A stretch of 64,000 bases of DNA from Deinococcus sp. YIM 134068 (GCF_036543075.1 NZ_JAZHPF010000002.1:248001-312000), one strand, 5' to 3'. Positions 9,714 to 19,856 are shown, counted from the stretch's first letter. Notes: generated by a model from the sequence alone, not told the origin. Made by a program: numbers and translations.

Positions 9714-12014
9714 ATGCTCTATCTCAAACCGCCCTACCACCTCATCAACGGCGTCACCGTCTTCCGCGACCACGAGGACCCCCTCCAGTTCTACTTCCTG
9801 CCCGCCGCGCCGCGCCTGACGGTCTTGCAGGACGAGGGCGGGCAGCGCATCCCGCAGTTCCAGCTCATCAAGTTCCGGGGGCAGGCGGGTAACGGCGGCT
9901 TCCTGAACTTCGATGTGAACCTCGGCGTGCCGGGGGAGACGCTGGACGAGGTGCGGCGCGAGTTGCGGAGTCAGGAGCGGCTGACGGCAGACCCGCGCCT
10001 CTCGCCCGTCCTCCTCGAAGACGGCAGCGTGAAGATGATGCTCTTCGGCAAGCAGTCGCCCGCGCCGACGCCGACCGGCCCCACCCCCGGCCCGACGCCA
10101 ACGACCCCGCCCACGCCCAGCCCCCAGTTCGTCCTCAAGATCGACCACCACGCCAGGCCCTCGCTCTACGGCGACAATCAGGCGGCCTTCTCGGTGCAGC
10201 TCGACAAAGAGGGCGTCACCGTGCTGGAGCAGGCGATGAAGGGCGAGATGTCACCCATCGGCATCGTGTACTCGCTGAATTACCTCGCGTTGCGGCCCGC
10301 GTACAACGTGCGGCTCTCGGTGGACTGGGAACGGGTGCAGCACCACTTCGAGGAACATTTCGGGGTGGACGCGCTCTTCTTCCAGGCGGACATCGACAAG
10401 GTTGTGGACGAGCTGATGGACAGGCGGGTGATCGTGCTGGAGGCCGACACCTTCGTCCCGGAGGGCGACGAGGAGGACGGCGTGACGGGCCGCCGCGACC
10501 AGGCGCTCGACCAGGTGCGCGACATGATCACGGACGCCTTTTTCACCCCGTCGCTCAATCCCTACGAGGAGAAGCGTGACGGCTGGGACAAGGCGGCGGA
10601 TTTCCTCGACCGGCTCTCGCAGGGACCGGCGGGCGGACAAGATGCCCTGTTCAGCTACAGCCGCCTCGACTACACGCGCATCGACCGCAAGTCGCTGAAC
10701 ATCTCCATCAGCGAGCGCACCACCGTCAAGCGGTCGATCTACCCGCAGGGGCACCTGAGCGGCATCTTCCGCACCCTCACCCGCGAGGGGCTGGACCCGG
10801 AGAAGTTCATCCTCTCCGTGGACCTCGACGACCCGTGGTTCGAGCGGCGGCGTGTCCACGTCGTCGGGCGCTCGGATTTCGCGGCGGACGGCATCAACTC
10901 GGTGAACGTGCGCCTGCGCTACGGCAACCAGCCGAAGAACGTGCTGCTGGACGCGGGCAAGGCGACCGCCGACCTTGAGTGGGCGAGCGTGCTGCAAGGC
11001 GGCGGGATGGTCCGCCCGGTGCAGGCCGAGTACACGGTCAACTTCAAATCCACGGACGGCGGCGAGCGGCCCTCCCAACTGACCTCCGAGCCTTTCACCT
11101 TCGAGGGCGACAACCTGGAGATCGACCCGCGCGGCGACGGCCTCTACGCGCTGGACACGGTGCCCATCGTCGCGCTGAACTTCCCGTGGGCACGCTACCC
11201 GGTCATTGAGGCACAGTTGCGCTACACGGACGCGGCGGGCGGCATCCGCCAGAGCGACACCTTCCTGCTGCGCGAGGGGGAGGCGGAGGCCCGCTGGCAG
11301 CGCTTCGTGCGCGACCCGGAGAAGGCCGACTTCCTGTACCGCCTGATCTACCGCGCCGCGAACGGGCCGGATGAGGTCGGCGAGTGGACGGCCTCCTCGG
11401 ACGACCAGATCATCGTGCGCGACCCCCACCCGCGCAAACACGTCCTGTCCGTCGTGCCCAACTTCCGCTGGTCGGAGGTGGACCGCGCCTTCGTGGACCT
11501 CATGTACGAGGACCCCGAACACGGCATCCAGCACGCCGAATCCTTCGAGTTCACGGAGACGCAATCGGGCACCCGCGCCTTCGTGGTGGACCTGGAGGGG
11601 CCGGAGAGGCGCGAGGTGAGCTACACGGTCACGGTGCTGCTGAGGGACGGGCGGGAGGTTCAGATTCCCCGCTCGGTGACGCGCGCCCCCCGCGTGATCG
11701 TCTCCGCGCAGATGAACGGCCACCGCGTCATTCAGGTGCGCCCGCCCGCCGCCGACGCCTTTGGGCAGAAGCGCCTCAGGTCCGTCCTCGTCTCCCTGCG
11801 CTACAGCGACGCCGACCACCGCCTGAGCTACCGCGACGAGTTCACCTTCACGCCCGGCACCCTCGAACCGCAGTTCTTCGAGTTCGACTACGCCGACCCC
11901 GCCAAGCAGCGCTACGCCTTTGACCTCAAGTACACCTTCGTCAACAACCTCCACCGCACCGTTCCCGATCAGATGAGCGCGGACGGGCTGTTGCAGGTGC
12001 CGCTGCCGGCGTAG
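9714..12014 (+). CDS. Unknown multi-domain beta-rich protein, paralogue B of three
   Basis: This encodes 766 residues from the ATG at 9714; the open frame extends upstream only through repeat DNA. Shared features with paralogue A are FYFLPAAPRL, FQLIKF and GGFLNFDV at the N-terminus, PSLYGDNQAAF at 149, and IVYSLNYLALRPA just after. YPQGHLSGIF and LDDPWF at 371-376 follow, then repeated Ig-like units (for example FVDLMYEDPEHGIQHAESF). A Pro/Thr-rich linker (APTPTGPTPGPTPTTPP) interrupts the N-terminal module near residue 125. There is no signal peptide. Order, spacing and motifs make common descent with the genes at 7217 and 12442 certain to me; the function is not known. Confidence 0.9.
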   Translation: MLYLKPPYHLINGVTVFRDHEDPLQFYFLPAAPRLTVLQDEGGQRIPQFQLIKFRGQAGNGGFLNFDVNLGVPGETLDEVRRELRSQERLTADPRLSPVLLEDGSVKMMLFGKQSPAPTPTGPTPGPTPTTPPTPSPQFVLKIDHHARPSLYGDNQAAFSVQLDKEGVTVLEQAMKGEMSPIGIVYSLNYLALRPAYNVRLSVDWERVQHHFEEHFGVDALFFQADIDKVVDELMDRRVIVLEADTFVPEGDEEDGVTGRRDQALDQVRDMITDAFFTPSLNPYEEKRDGWDKAADFLDRLSQGPAGGQDALFSYSRLDYTRIDRKSLNISISERTTVKRSIYPQGHLSGIFRTLTREGLDPEKFILSVDLDDPWFERRRVHVVGRSDFAADGINSVNVRLRYGNQPKNVLLDAGKATADLEWASVLQGGGMVRPVQAEYTVNFKSTDGGERPSQLTSEPFTFEGDNLEIDPRGDGLYALDTVPIVALNFPWARYPVIEAQLRYTDAAGGIRQSDTFLLREGEAEARWQRFVRDPEKADFLYRLIYRAANGPDEVGEWTASSDDQIIVRDPHPRKHVLSVVPNFRWSEVDRAFVDLMYEDPEHGIQHAESFEFTETQSGTRAFVVDLEGPERREVSYTVTVLLRDGREVQIPRSVTRAPRVIVSAQMNGHRVIQVRPPAADAFGQKRLRSVLVSLRYSDADHRLSYRDEFTFTPGTLEPQFFEFDYADPAKQRYAFDLKYTFVNNLHRTVPDQMSADGLLQVPLPA

Positions 12015-12441
12015 GGGGCGGCCAGATATTAGCGGTCAGCCGTCAGCAATCAGCGGTCAGCGGGGTAAGAGTTGGGCGGTTCGTTGAGTGGGTTGCCAGG
12101 CCTGCTTCACCCCCTCCCGGCCTCCCCCCTCAAGACGCTTGATGTGAATTAGAAATTAAGCGTGCCGGATGTGCTTTTTTCTCCCTCTCCCCTTGCGGGA
12201 GAGGGCCGGGGAGAGGGGTGGCGAGCCACGCTCGCCCTTCTCCTGGACAGCAAAAACGCCCCTGCCGCCCGATCTGCAATTCACATCAGGCGTTCAAGGG
12301 GGAGGAGAAAGAACGCGAGAGCTTGAGCTTTTTTCTCCCTCCCTCCTCGTGGGGGAGGGTCGGGGAGGGGGGGCGACGTGACGACTCCACCGCCCAACTT
12401 CCCCAAACACCTAACCCCTCATTCCTCCCCCGGAGGTCCCC
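12015..12441 (+). repeat. Duplicated leader of paralogue C, interrupted by an insertion
   Basis: This is the same layout as 9464-9713: GGTCAGC-type units (12029-12062), GAGTTGGGCGGTTCGTTG, C-rich dyads, then a hairpin-rich stretch and CGGAGGTCCCC before the ATG. The difference is a 160-bp insertion at 12134-12293. No open frame here looks like a gene. Confidence 0.7.
12134..12293. mobile_element. MITE-like element with 17-bp terminal inverted repeats and 4-bp target duplication
   Basis: The left end GACGCTTGATGTGAATT (12134-12150) and the reverse complement of the right end, AACGCCTGATGTGAATT (12277-12293), agree at 15 of 17 bases. The element is flanked by TCAA at 12130-12133 and 12294-12297. 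The duplicated leader at 9561-9574 has the same flanks joined around a single TCAA. It encodes no protein; the middle holds another CTCCCTCTCCCC / GAGAGGGG dyad. A related right end lies inverted at 56412-56463. The transposase that moved it is not in this window. Confidence 0.8.
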
Positions 12442-15400
12442 ATGCTCCTACTCAACAGCCCGCGCTCCATCGTCGTGGACGGCCTGACCGTCTTTCCCGA
12501 CCACTCCGACGAGAATCAGTTCTGGGTGCTGCCCGGCCCGGTACAGCTCGGGAAACGACGCGCCGACGGTCGGGCCTCGTTCTCGTTCATCAAGTTCAAG
12601 CCCGCCGCCGTGCAGGCCGGAGTGAAGGGCGGCGGCTTCCTGATGTTCGAGGTCGGCCTGCCCCTCGATGAGCGGGCGCAGCGGCGCATCCTCACTCGGC
12701 TGCGTTCCCTCGCGCCCGATCCCCGGCTGAGCCTCGTGCAGTTCGACAAGGGAACGGTGCGTTGCATATCGCTCGACCTGGAGGGGTCGGGGGGGACGGC
12801 CACCGATGCCCCGCCCGGTGCCTTCCGTGCTGTGGAGGAGATTCTGGGGGCAACGACGCCTTCCCTCCAGGGCGACAACACCGCTGCCTTCAGCCTCACG
12901 CTGAGCCAGGAGGGCGCTATCATCCTCGAACAGGCGTTCCGCAAGGGGACGACTCCAGTGGGCGTGGTGTACGACCTGACCTTCACTGGCCTGCGCCCGG
13001 CGCTCGACGTGGAGATCACCGCCGATCTGGAGCGGGTGTATCGCCAGTTCAGCGCCAATCTCACCGGGCAGCTCTACTGGTTCAAGGCGAGCATCGATGC
13101 GGGCTTCGAGAAGCTCGTGCAGGATCAGGTCATCGACATCAAGGTGGTGAACGCCTCCACCGACAGCGACCGCGAGCAGAAGGAGAAGTGGGCGCTCGAC
13201 TTCTTCAAGGACCACCTGCTGACCCAGTGGTTCACGCCGACGCTGGCACCGGGCACGCTGGCGGGAAGCGGAGGGGGCGGCACGACGACGCCGACGAACC
13301 CGACAACCCCAACGACTCCCACGACTCCGACCAACCCGACCAATCCCACGACGCCGACGCCCACCAACCCGCCTGGAGGGGGCACGACCACGCCCACTCC
13401 GCCGAGCGGTGGCACGACTCCAACCAATCCCACACCAACCCCGACCAACCCGACGACCCCGACTCCTCCGGGTGGCGGCACCGTCAGCCCGGCCCCCGCA
13501 GGTGTGGCGACTGCCACCGCCGTTCGCCAACCCGCGACCCTCGCCATGACGGGTTCGGACCCCACGCCCGCGCCCGCCGGATTCCGCATTGAGCACACGC
13601 CGTCGGCAAGCGGACAGACGGAGACGCTGCGGCTCCTCGGAGGCGACCCGGCCTTCGCGCCGACCCTGCGGGTGAACGGTGTGGAGGTCCCGGTGGCGGA
13701 CGACCGCACGGCGAGCGTGGAGGTCGCCCCCGGCGCGAACCGCGAGCTGGAGGTGGAGTACGGCCCCGTCAGCGGTATCGAGTGGCTACGCTTCAACTAC
13801 GATGAACCCGTCGAACCCGGCTGGAGCGCGGTCACTCCCCCCAGCGGCGTCTTCGCCCGCTACACCGAGGGCACGCCGTCCGACCCGCAGGACGACTGCT
13901 TCACCTCGTCAAAGGCCGACTTCCTCGCCTTCCTGGGCCGCCTCGCGGAGCCGAAGACGGTGCGTCTGGAGGGGCAGGCGAGCTACGAGGTCAAGCCGCG
14001 CACCGCCGCACAGGAGACCGCGTACACGGCGCTCAACGTGCGGCTCTCCCAACGGCGTCTTGATGTAGCGACGGCGCTTGCCCGTAAACGTGGCGTGCAG
14101 ATCGACCCGACCTCCCGCGCGTCGGGCCACACCAACTCGGAGGTGCTGTTCAAGGACGGCGACCCCGGCAACGACCCCAGCACGAGCCGCAACGAGTGCA
14201 ACGACTTCCGCTCCGTGCTGGTGAGCGGCACGACCCAGCGCCGCACCGTCTTGCGCGCCATACTGAACCGCCCGGCGGATGGGGTGGACCCTGGCCCGGA
14301 CCCGCAGCCCACCCCGACTCCAACTCCAACGCCTACCCCGACGCCTACCCCGACGCCCACACCTACGCCTACGCCAACCCCCACGCCCGAGGACAACAGC
14401 GGCTTCAGTGTCGCGCTCAAGCTCAGGTTCATCCAGCAGGAAGAGCGGCGGACGATCAAGTTCAAGTACAACCGCTCGGACGCCGTGCAGCGCACCTATG
14501 CGCCGCAGGGCTTCATCGGCCTGATGCTCGACACGCTGGAGAACAAGCACACGTACTTCCTGGAGGTGGACCTCGACGACCCCTTCTTCCGCGTGTTCAC
14601 GGTGACGGTGGAGGCCCCGCTCGACTTCGAGCGCATCGGCCTCAAGTCGGCGCAGGTGGCGCTGGACTACGGCGACCCCGCCGACCCGGCCAACCACAAG
14701 CACGGCGACTTCGTGTTCGACCGCGACCACCCCGGCGCACGGACCTTCGAGGTCTTCATGAACGCGGCGCGTGAGACCTCTTACCGGTACACGGTGCAGT
14801 ACCACTTCGACCCGCAGAGCGCGTGGGCCGGGGGGCGCTTCAGCTACGACCTCCCCGCCCGCCGCACCGAGGACCGGACCCTGCTGCTCAACCCGTATGA
14901 AGACCTGGGCTTCCTGGAAATTGACGTGGTGCCGGGCCGCATCGACTGGGGCGTGGTCCGCAGCGTGGACGTGGCCCTGAGCTACGGGGACCCCGCGCAG
15001 GCCTTCACCCACGAGACGACCCTGATCTTCACGCAGGCCACCCCCGCCCAGCGGTGGGCGCTGCGCCTGAGCGACCCGGAACACCGCGAGTTCACCTCCC
15101 GCCTCACCTTCCACCTCACGGACGGCACGACGCGCGCCCTGCCCCCGCAGACCCACCGCGCCACCGCCGTCTCCCTCGACGACCCGTTCGAGGGGGCGCT
15201 CGACCTCCTCTTCTTCCCCGCCTTCGACCCGGCGACCACCCGCGCCGCCTTCGTGGACGTGGTGTACGACGACCCCACCAACGGCTACCACCGGGAAGAA
15301 CGCCTGCGGTTGGAGGGGGGGCAGGAAGGAAGTCTGCGGCTGGCCCTCCTCGACCCGGCCCAGCGCACCTACCGCTACCGCGTGACCCTGGTGGACGCGG

Positions 15401-15462
15401 GCGGCGGTGTGAATCAGGGGGCCTTCCAGACGACGGATTCCAGCATCGTGTCGGTGAGTTGA
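12442..15462 (+). CDS. Unknown multi-domain protein, paralogue C, with Thr/Pro linkers and an OmpA-like segment
   Basis: This encodes 1006 residues from the ATG at 12442, after CGGAGG. The N-terminal module matches paralogues A and B (FWVLPGP, FSFIKFK, GGGFLMFEV, PSLQGDN at 140-146, VVYDLTFTGLRPA). A Thr/Pro/Asn/Gly linker fills about residues 278-352. A small beta domain and then residues 484-615 follow, where ALNVRLSQRRLDVATALARKRGV and a later N-x-C-N-D-F-R-S-V resemble the helix and arginine region of OmpA/Pal peptidoglycan-binding domains. A second linker of alternating Thr-Pro lies near 622-650. Then come YAPQGFIGL, LDDPFF (711-716) and three or more repeated beta units, the last containing SLDDPFEGAL. 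There is no signal peptide, so how an OmpA-like part would meet peptidoglycan is unclear. Confidence 0.9.
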   Translation: MLLLNSPRSIVVDGLTVFPDHSDENQFWVLPGPVQLGKRRADGRASFSFIKFKPAAVQAGVKGGGFLMFEVGLPLDERAQRRILTRLRSLAPDPRLSLVQFDKGTVRCISLDLEGSGGTATDAPPGAFRAVEEILGATTPSLQGDNTAAFSLTLSQEGAIILEQAFRKGTTPVGVVYDLTFTGLRPALDVEITADLERVYRQFSANLTGQLYWFKASIDAGFEKLVQDQVIDIKVVNASTDSDREQKEKWALDFFKDHLLTQWFTPTLAPGTLAGSGGGGTTTPTNPTTPTTPTTPTNPTNPTTPTPTNPPGGGTTTPTPPSGGTTPTNPTPTPTNPTTPTPPGGGTVSPAPAGVATATAVRQPATLAMTGSDPTPAPAGFRIEHTPSASGQTETLRLLGGDPAFAPTLRVNGVEVPVADDRTASVEVAPGANRELEVEYGPVSGIEWLRFNYDEPVEPGWSAVTPPSGVFARYTEGTPSDPQDDCFTSSKADFLAFLGRLAEPKTVRLEGQASYEVKPRTAAQETAYTALNVRLSQRRLDVATALARKRGVQIDPTSRASGHTNSEVLFKDGDPGNDPSTSRNECNDFRSVLVSGTTQRRTVLRAILNRPADGVDPGPDPQPTPTPTPTPTPTPTPTPTPTPTPTPTPEDNSGFSVALKLRFIQQEERRTIKFKYNRSDAVQRTYAPQGFIGLMLDTLENKHTYFLEVDLDDPFFRVFTVTVEAPLDFERIGLKSAQVALDYGDPADPANHKHGDFVFDRDHPGARTFEVFMNAARETSYRYTVQYHFDPQSAWAGGRFSYDLPARRTEDRTLLLNPYEDLGFLEIDVVPGRIDWGVVRSVDVALSYGDPAQAFTHETTLIFTQATPAQRWALRLSDPEHREFTSRLTFHLTDGTTRALPPQTHRATAVSLDDPFEGALDLLFFPAFDPATTRAAFVDVVYDDPTNGYHREERLRLEGGQEGSLRLALLDPAQRTYRYRVTLVDAGGGVNQGAFQTTDSSIVSVS
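13279..13488 (+). repeat. Low-complexity Thr/Pro/Asn-coding repeat
   Basis: ACGACNCCGAC-like units encode TTPTNPTTPTTP-type repeats with Gly-Gly-Gly breaks. It separates the N-terminal module of the 1006-residue protein from its middle domains and is probably an extended, flexible linker. Confidence 0.8.
14308..14388 (+). repeat. Short tandem repeat coding for alternating Thr-Pro
   Basis: About 13 tandem copies of ACNCCN, varying mostly at third positions, code an extended Thr-Pro rod between the OmpA-like segment and the C-terminal beta units of the same protein. Copy number in such six-base repeats can change by slippage without a frameshift. Confidence 0.85.
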
Positions 15463-15528
15463 GGGCAGCAGGAGGGCGGTGAGCGTCAGCCGTTCGCCGC
15501 CCGTCCGGCATACCAAAGGAGTGAGGCA

Positions 15529-15888
15529 ATGAGAAACGACGTGGTGATCTACAAGATCGAGCTTCCGGCGGGGCAGGACGCCGGGGCATTCGTGACGTTC
15601 ATGCGCGAGGAGTACCTTCCGGCGGTCTACCTGGGACCGACCCGCGCCGGGCAGACGATGGACCTTGTGCTGTGGCAGGCCGAGCCGCCGCCTGATGGGG
15701 CGGGGCACCACTTCTTCCTCCACATGGTCTGGTCGGGCATCAGGGGGAGCGCCGCGCGTATCCGCCTGAACGACGACACCGATTCCGTGGAGAGCAAACT
15801 CCAGTCCTTCGGGGCCAATCTCCAGCGCCTCGGCCTCTACACCGAGGCTGCCCGCTGGTCGGAGGACAGGGCGGAGACGGTGGCCTGA
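15529..15888 (+). CDS. Small unknown protein ending the cluster
   Basis: This encodes 119 residues; the ATG at 15529 follows AAAGGAGTGAGGCA. It is soluble, with no signal peptide or membrane helix, and of mixed alpha/beta character (VVIYKIELPAGQDAGAFVTFMREE). A ferredoxin-like fold is conceivable but nothing proves it. It starts 66 bases after the large paralogue stops and on the same strand, so it probably belongs to the same transcription unit. I do not recognise the family. Confidence 0.8.
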   Translation: MRNDVVIYKIELPAGQDAGAFVTFMREEYLPAVYLGPTRAGQTMDLVLWQAEPPPDGAGHHFFLHMVWSGIRGSAARIRLNDDTDSVESKLQSFGANLQRLGLYTEAARWSEDRAETVA

Positions 15889-15919
15889 GCGACGACACGC
15901 CGCTCTCTCCATGCCGATG

Positions 15920-15954
15920 AGGTGGGGCCGCCAGAGCGACGGTTCCCACCTTTC
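15920..15954. terminator. Possible terminator between convergent genes
   Basis: AGGTGGG and CCCACCT form a 7-bp stem around an 18-base loop, followed by TTTCTT. It lies between the end of the cluster and the leftward 102-residue gene. The stem is short and the loop is large, so this is a weak call. Confidence 0.4.
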
Positions 15955-15962
15955 TTCCCCTC

Positions 15963-16271
15963 TCACACCCGCCGCTGGGCGTCAATCTCCCCCGTCACCG
16001 TCGTCTCGACGGCGTAACCCTCGATCTGCCTCGGAATCTGGCGACCCACCGAGGCGTCTCGCAGGTACACCACGATGGCGTCGTCCCCGATGGGCGAGCG
16101 GCCAATGCCGATGCCCGTTACGCCCGGAATGTCCAGCAGCGTGCGTTCGTGCCGTCGCCGCACGTCCTCGATGGCGGAGGTCTCGGCGACGGCCTCCGCG
16201 TCCGGGTCGTAGGTCATGGCGGCCTCCTCGCGGAAGTCGGCGGGCGGGGTCTTCTTCGGCTGGTCTGGCAT
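15963..16271 (-). CDS. Small protein resembling the pre-domain of the adjacent trypsin-like peptidase
   Basis: This encodes 102 residues; the ATG at 16271 follows GAGGG. After a charged N-terminus comes LLDIPGVTGIGIGRSPIG, then AIVVYLRDASV and VETTVTGEIDAQ. The same succession (IQGVAIGAG, ALTVYVAEPTSV, VNVVVTGLIDAQ) occurs at about residues 101-168 of the peptidase encoded just upstream on this strand. It therefore looks like a free-standing copy of the domain that precedes the protease fold, which could act as an inhibitor, folding partner or substrate adaptor; that role is inference. The gap between the two genes is 176 bases and they may be co-transcribed. Confidence 0.8.
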   Translation of the reverse strand: MPDQPKKTPPADFREEAAMTYDPDAEAVAETSAIEDVRRRHERTLLDIPGVTGIGIGRSPIGDDAIVVYLRDASVGRQIPRQIEGYAVETTVTGEIDAQRRV

Positions 16272-16447
16272 CGTGACCCTCTTTTCTCGTCGTTCTCGAC
16301 GGAGTAGCGTTGCGTGGATTATTGGCCCAACACTACGCCTCCTTCACGCGAGGCGGTCACATTCAAGAAGGGCCGCCTCCCCACGTGAGGAAGCGACCCG
16401 ATCCTTTCTGCTGGCGGCTGGAAGCTGGCTGCTGGCTGCCCCTCCCC

Positions 16448-17650
16448 TCAGGTGTACAACCGGATGTCCAGCGCCGCCAGCACCCGCGTCATCCGGTTGG
16501 CGAACGTGACGTTGCCGCCGCCCGCGAACAGCAGGCCGACGGGGCTGCGCTGCGCGTTCCACGTCCAGATGGAGGAGCCGGAGTCGCCCCCCGCACTGAA
16601 CAGGCCGCTCGTGCCCTGGATGGCGATCTGGTCGCGGAACTGGGCCACCCGCCCGCCGCCGTAGTTGACGTTGATGGTGGCCCCCAGCCCGGTGATGCGC
16701 CCCTGGGTGAGCTGGGTCGTCCGCCCCGACTTGCCCACGACCATGCCGAGGGCAGGCAACGCGGGCACGCTCCCGATGCGGAAGAAGGCGGGGCTGCCGC
16801 CGCTGAGGTACACGATCTCGCGCCGCACCCGGTCGGGCCACGCCCAGCCCGTCGCGCAGTCCACGTAGTTCACGCCGCCCGAGAAGTTGATGGGCACGAA
16901 GCGTTCGAGGATGGCGACCTGATCCTGCGGGCAGCGTCCGCCGTCGGTGGGGCCGGGCTGACAGATGCAGTCGCCGAAGACGGCCCCGTTGCTGTTGGCG
17001 ATGACGTGGTTATTGCTCAGGATCATCAGGCGCGAGGTGCGCGGGGCGGTGCGCCCGACGGCGAGAGCGCCTATGGTCCCCGCCGTGATCCTGAAGTGCC
17101 CGACCGAGATGCCGCCCGGCGTGGGCCGCAGGCGGAAGCGATGCGGCTGGGCGTCGATCAGGCCGGTGACGACCACGTTCACGGGCACGTCGTCGCTCGC
17201 CGCCGCGCGCACGCCCATCACGTCCACGACCGCCGCCTTCACGCTGTCCACCGAGGTCGGCTCGGCCACATATACGGTCAGCGCAGGCAGGCCCGGCTCG
17301 CCGGACGGATTGGGCGCGTCGCTCCCCGCGCCGATGGCGACCCCCTGGATGTTGCCCGCCGCGCCGAACGCCTCGAAGGACCGTGCCCCCGCCGAGGTGG
17401 ACAGGGAGCGCAGCATCCCGTCCTCGATCCCGCGCTTGATCTCCAGCAGGTCGCGGCTTACCCCGGCATAGGCATCCGGCGTCTCCGACACGGCGGCGGC
17501 CTCGGCCTCGCTGTCTTGCGCGTCGGGCGCGGTGAACTGATCGACCGCCTCCTCGCCCCCGTTGTTGCTCGGCGTGCCCCCCTGATCTGCGCCCGTCTGT
17601 CCCCCACCGCTCGGCGGGTCCATGAAGTCCTGTCCGTTGTCGTTCGTCAT
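16448..17650 (-). CDS. Trypsin-fold serine peptidase without signal peptide
   Basis: This encodes 400 residues; the ATG at 17650 follows GGAGGAGAG. Residues 1-60 are Gly/Pro/acidic and disordered-looking. Residues 70-170 form the pre-domain that resembles the neighbouring 102-residue protein. The protease part begins near RPTPGGISVGHFRITAGT. The triad appears as His215 (ILSNNHVIANS), Asp264 (NYVDCA) and Ser357 (GGDSGSS). Cysteines at 228, 230, 240 and 265 could form a metal site or disulfides. This matches a family of bacterial chymotrypsin-like proteins of unclear substrate. The lack of a secretion signal is unusual for S1 peptidases. Its position next to the unknown cluster suggests, but does not prove, a role in processing those proteins. 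Confidence 0.88.
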   Translation of the reverse strand: MTNDNGQDFMDPPSGGGQTGADQGGTPSNNGGEEAVDQFTAPDAQDSEAEAAAVSETPDAYAGVSRDLLEIKRGIEDGMLRSLSTSAGARSFEAFGAAGNIQGVAIGAGSDAPNPSGEPGLPALTVYVAEPTSVDSVKAAVVDVMGVRAAASDDVPVNVVVTGLIDAQPHRFRLRPTPGGISVGHFRITAGTIGALAVGRTAPRTSRLMILSNNHVIANSNGAVFGDCICQPGPTDGGRCPQDQVAILERFVPINFSGGVNYVDCATGWAWPDRVRREIVYLSGGSPAFFRIGSVPALPALGMVVGKSGRTTQLTQGRITGLGATINVNYGGGRVAQFRDQIAIQGTSGLFSAGGDSGSSIWTWNAQRSPVGLLFAGGGNVTFANRMTRVLAALDIRLYT

Positions 17651-17719
17651 GTGCGTCTCTCCTCCCCATGAGTGGCTGGCCCGCTTCCGACGCCGCGCCT
17701 GTTGCTGTCTTCATGGTCT

Positions 17720-17735
17720 GTCTTCACGTGAAGAC
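17720..17735. promoter_or_regulatory. Perfect 16-bp palindrome upstream of the peptidase
   Basis: GTCTTCACGTGAAGAC is an uninterrupted palindrome 70 bases before the peptidase start and 229 before catalase. It has the form of a dimeric regulator's operator; no regulator is known for it. The rest of the 313-bp divergent gap 17651-17963 shows no gene. Confidence 0.5.
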
Positions 17736-17963
17736 GGCCCTTCCCGGCCTGTCATTGAGGTCCGGCGGGAACGGTGAGGAGATGGTGCGCCCACGCCCGT
17801 GTCCCCCTCGTGACGGCGGCGTGACGGCCCCGTGACGGAGCGGGGGGCGTGACGCTGAGCACCCGCTTAGGACTCCTCTCACTCGCGCCCTACCCCGCCG
17901 CTGTAGACCGGGGCCAGCATCCGGGAGCGTCCCGGCTTTTGCGTTGGGATGGGAGGAGAGCGT

Positions 17964-19592
<1,629 letters not shown>

Positions 19593-19635
19593 GCGGTTGA
19601 AGAGGGCAAAAGCTCACGCGTCAGCAATAAAAATG

Positions 19636-19665
19636 TCCGGCCCTTCGAGTGGGGGCCGGATGTTT
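19636..19665 (+). terminator. Terminator after catalase
   Basis: TCCGGCCC / GGGCCGGA form an 8-bp stem with a short loop, followed by TGTTTGTTG. From there to 19856 the gap holds only the REP-like C-rich/G-rich dyads. Confidence 0.75.
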
Positions 19666-19856
19666 GTTGGGCGGGGTATTGTCGGGCGGCTTTTGGGAGT
19701 TGCTGCTCGCGTCCCCTCCCTCCCAGCGTCCCCCACAGGGAGGGGCTTAAAAACTTCAGAGGTCGCTCTTTTTCTCCCTCTCCCCTTGCGGGTGACTCGG
19801 AGAGCTGCGAAGCAGAGGGCTGGGGAGAGGGGTAACGACCCACGCTCGCCCAGGCC

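Noticed and set aside
12169..12487. Short open frames inside the MITE-like element
   Set aside because: They read through repeat DNA and have no transposase features; the element is non-autonomous.
13288..14390. Possible CRISPR or minisatellite array
   Set aside because: The periodicity is six bases and in frame with Thr-Pro codons; there are no spacers.
1650..17650. Prophage, tail-like injection system or gas-vesicle cluster
   Set aside because: No sheath, baseplate, terminase, portal, AAA+ recycling ATPase or gas-vesicle motif was seen in any of the proteins.
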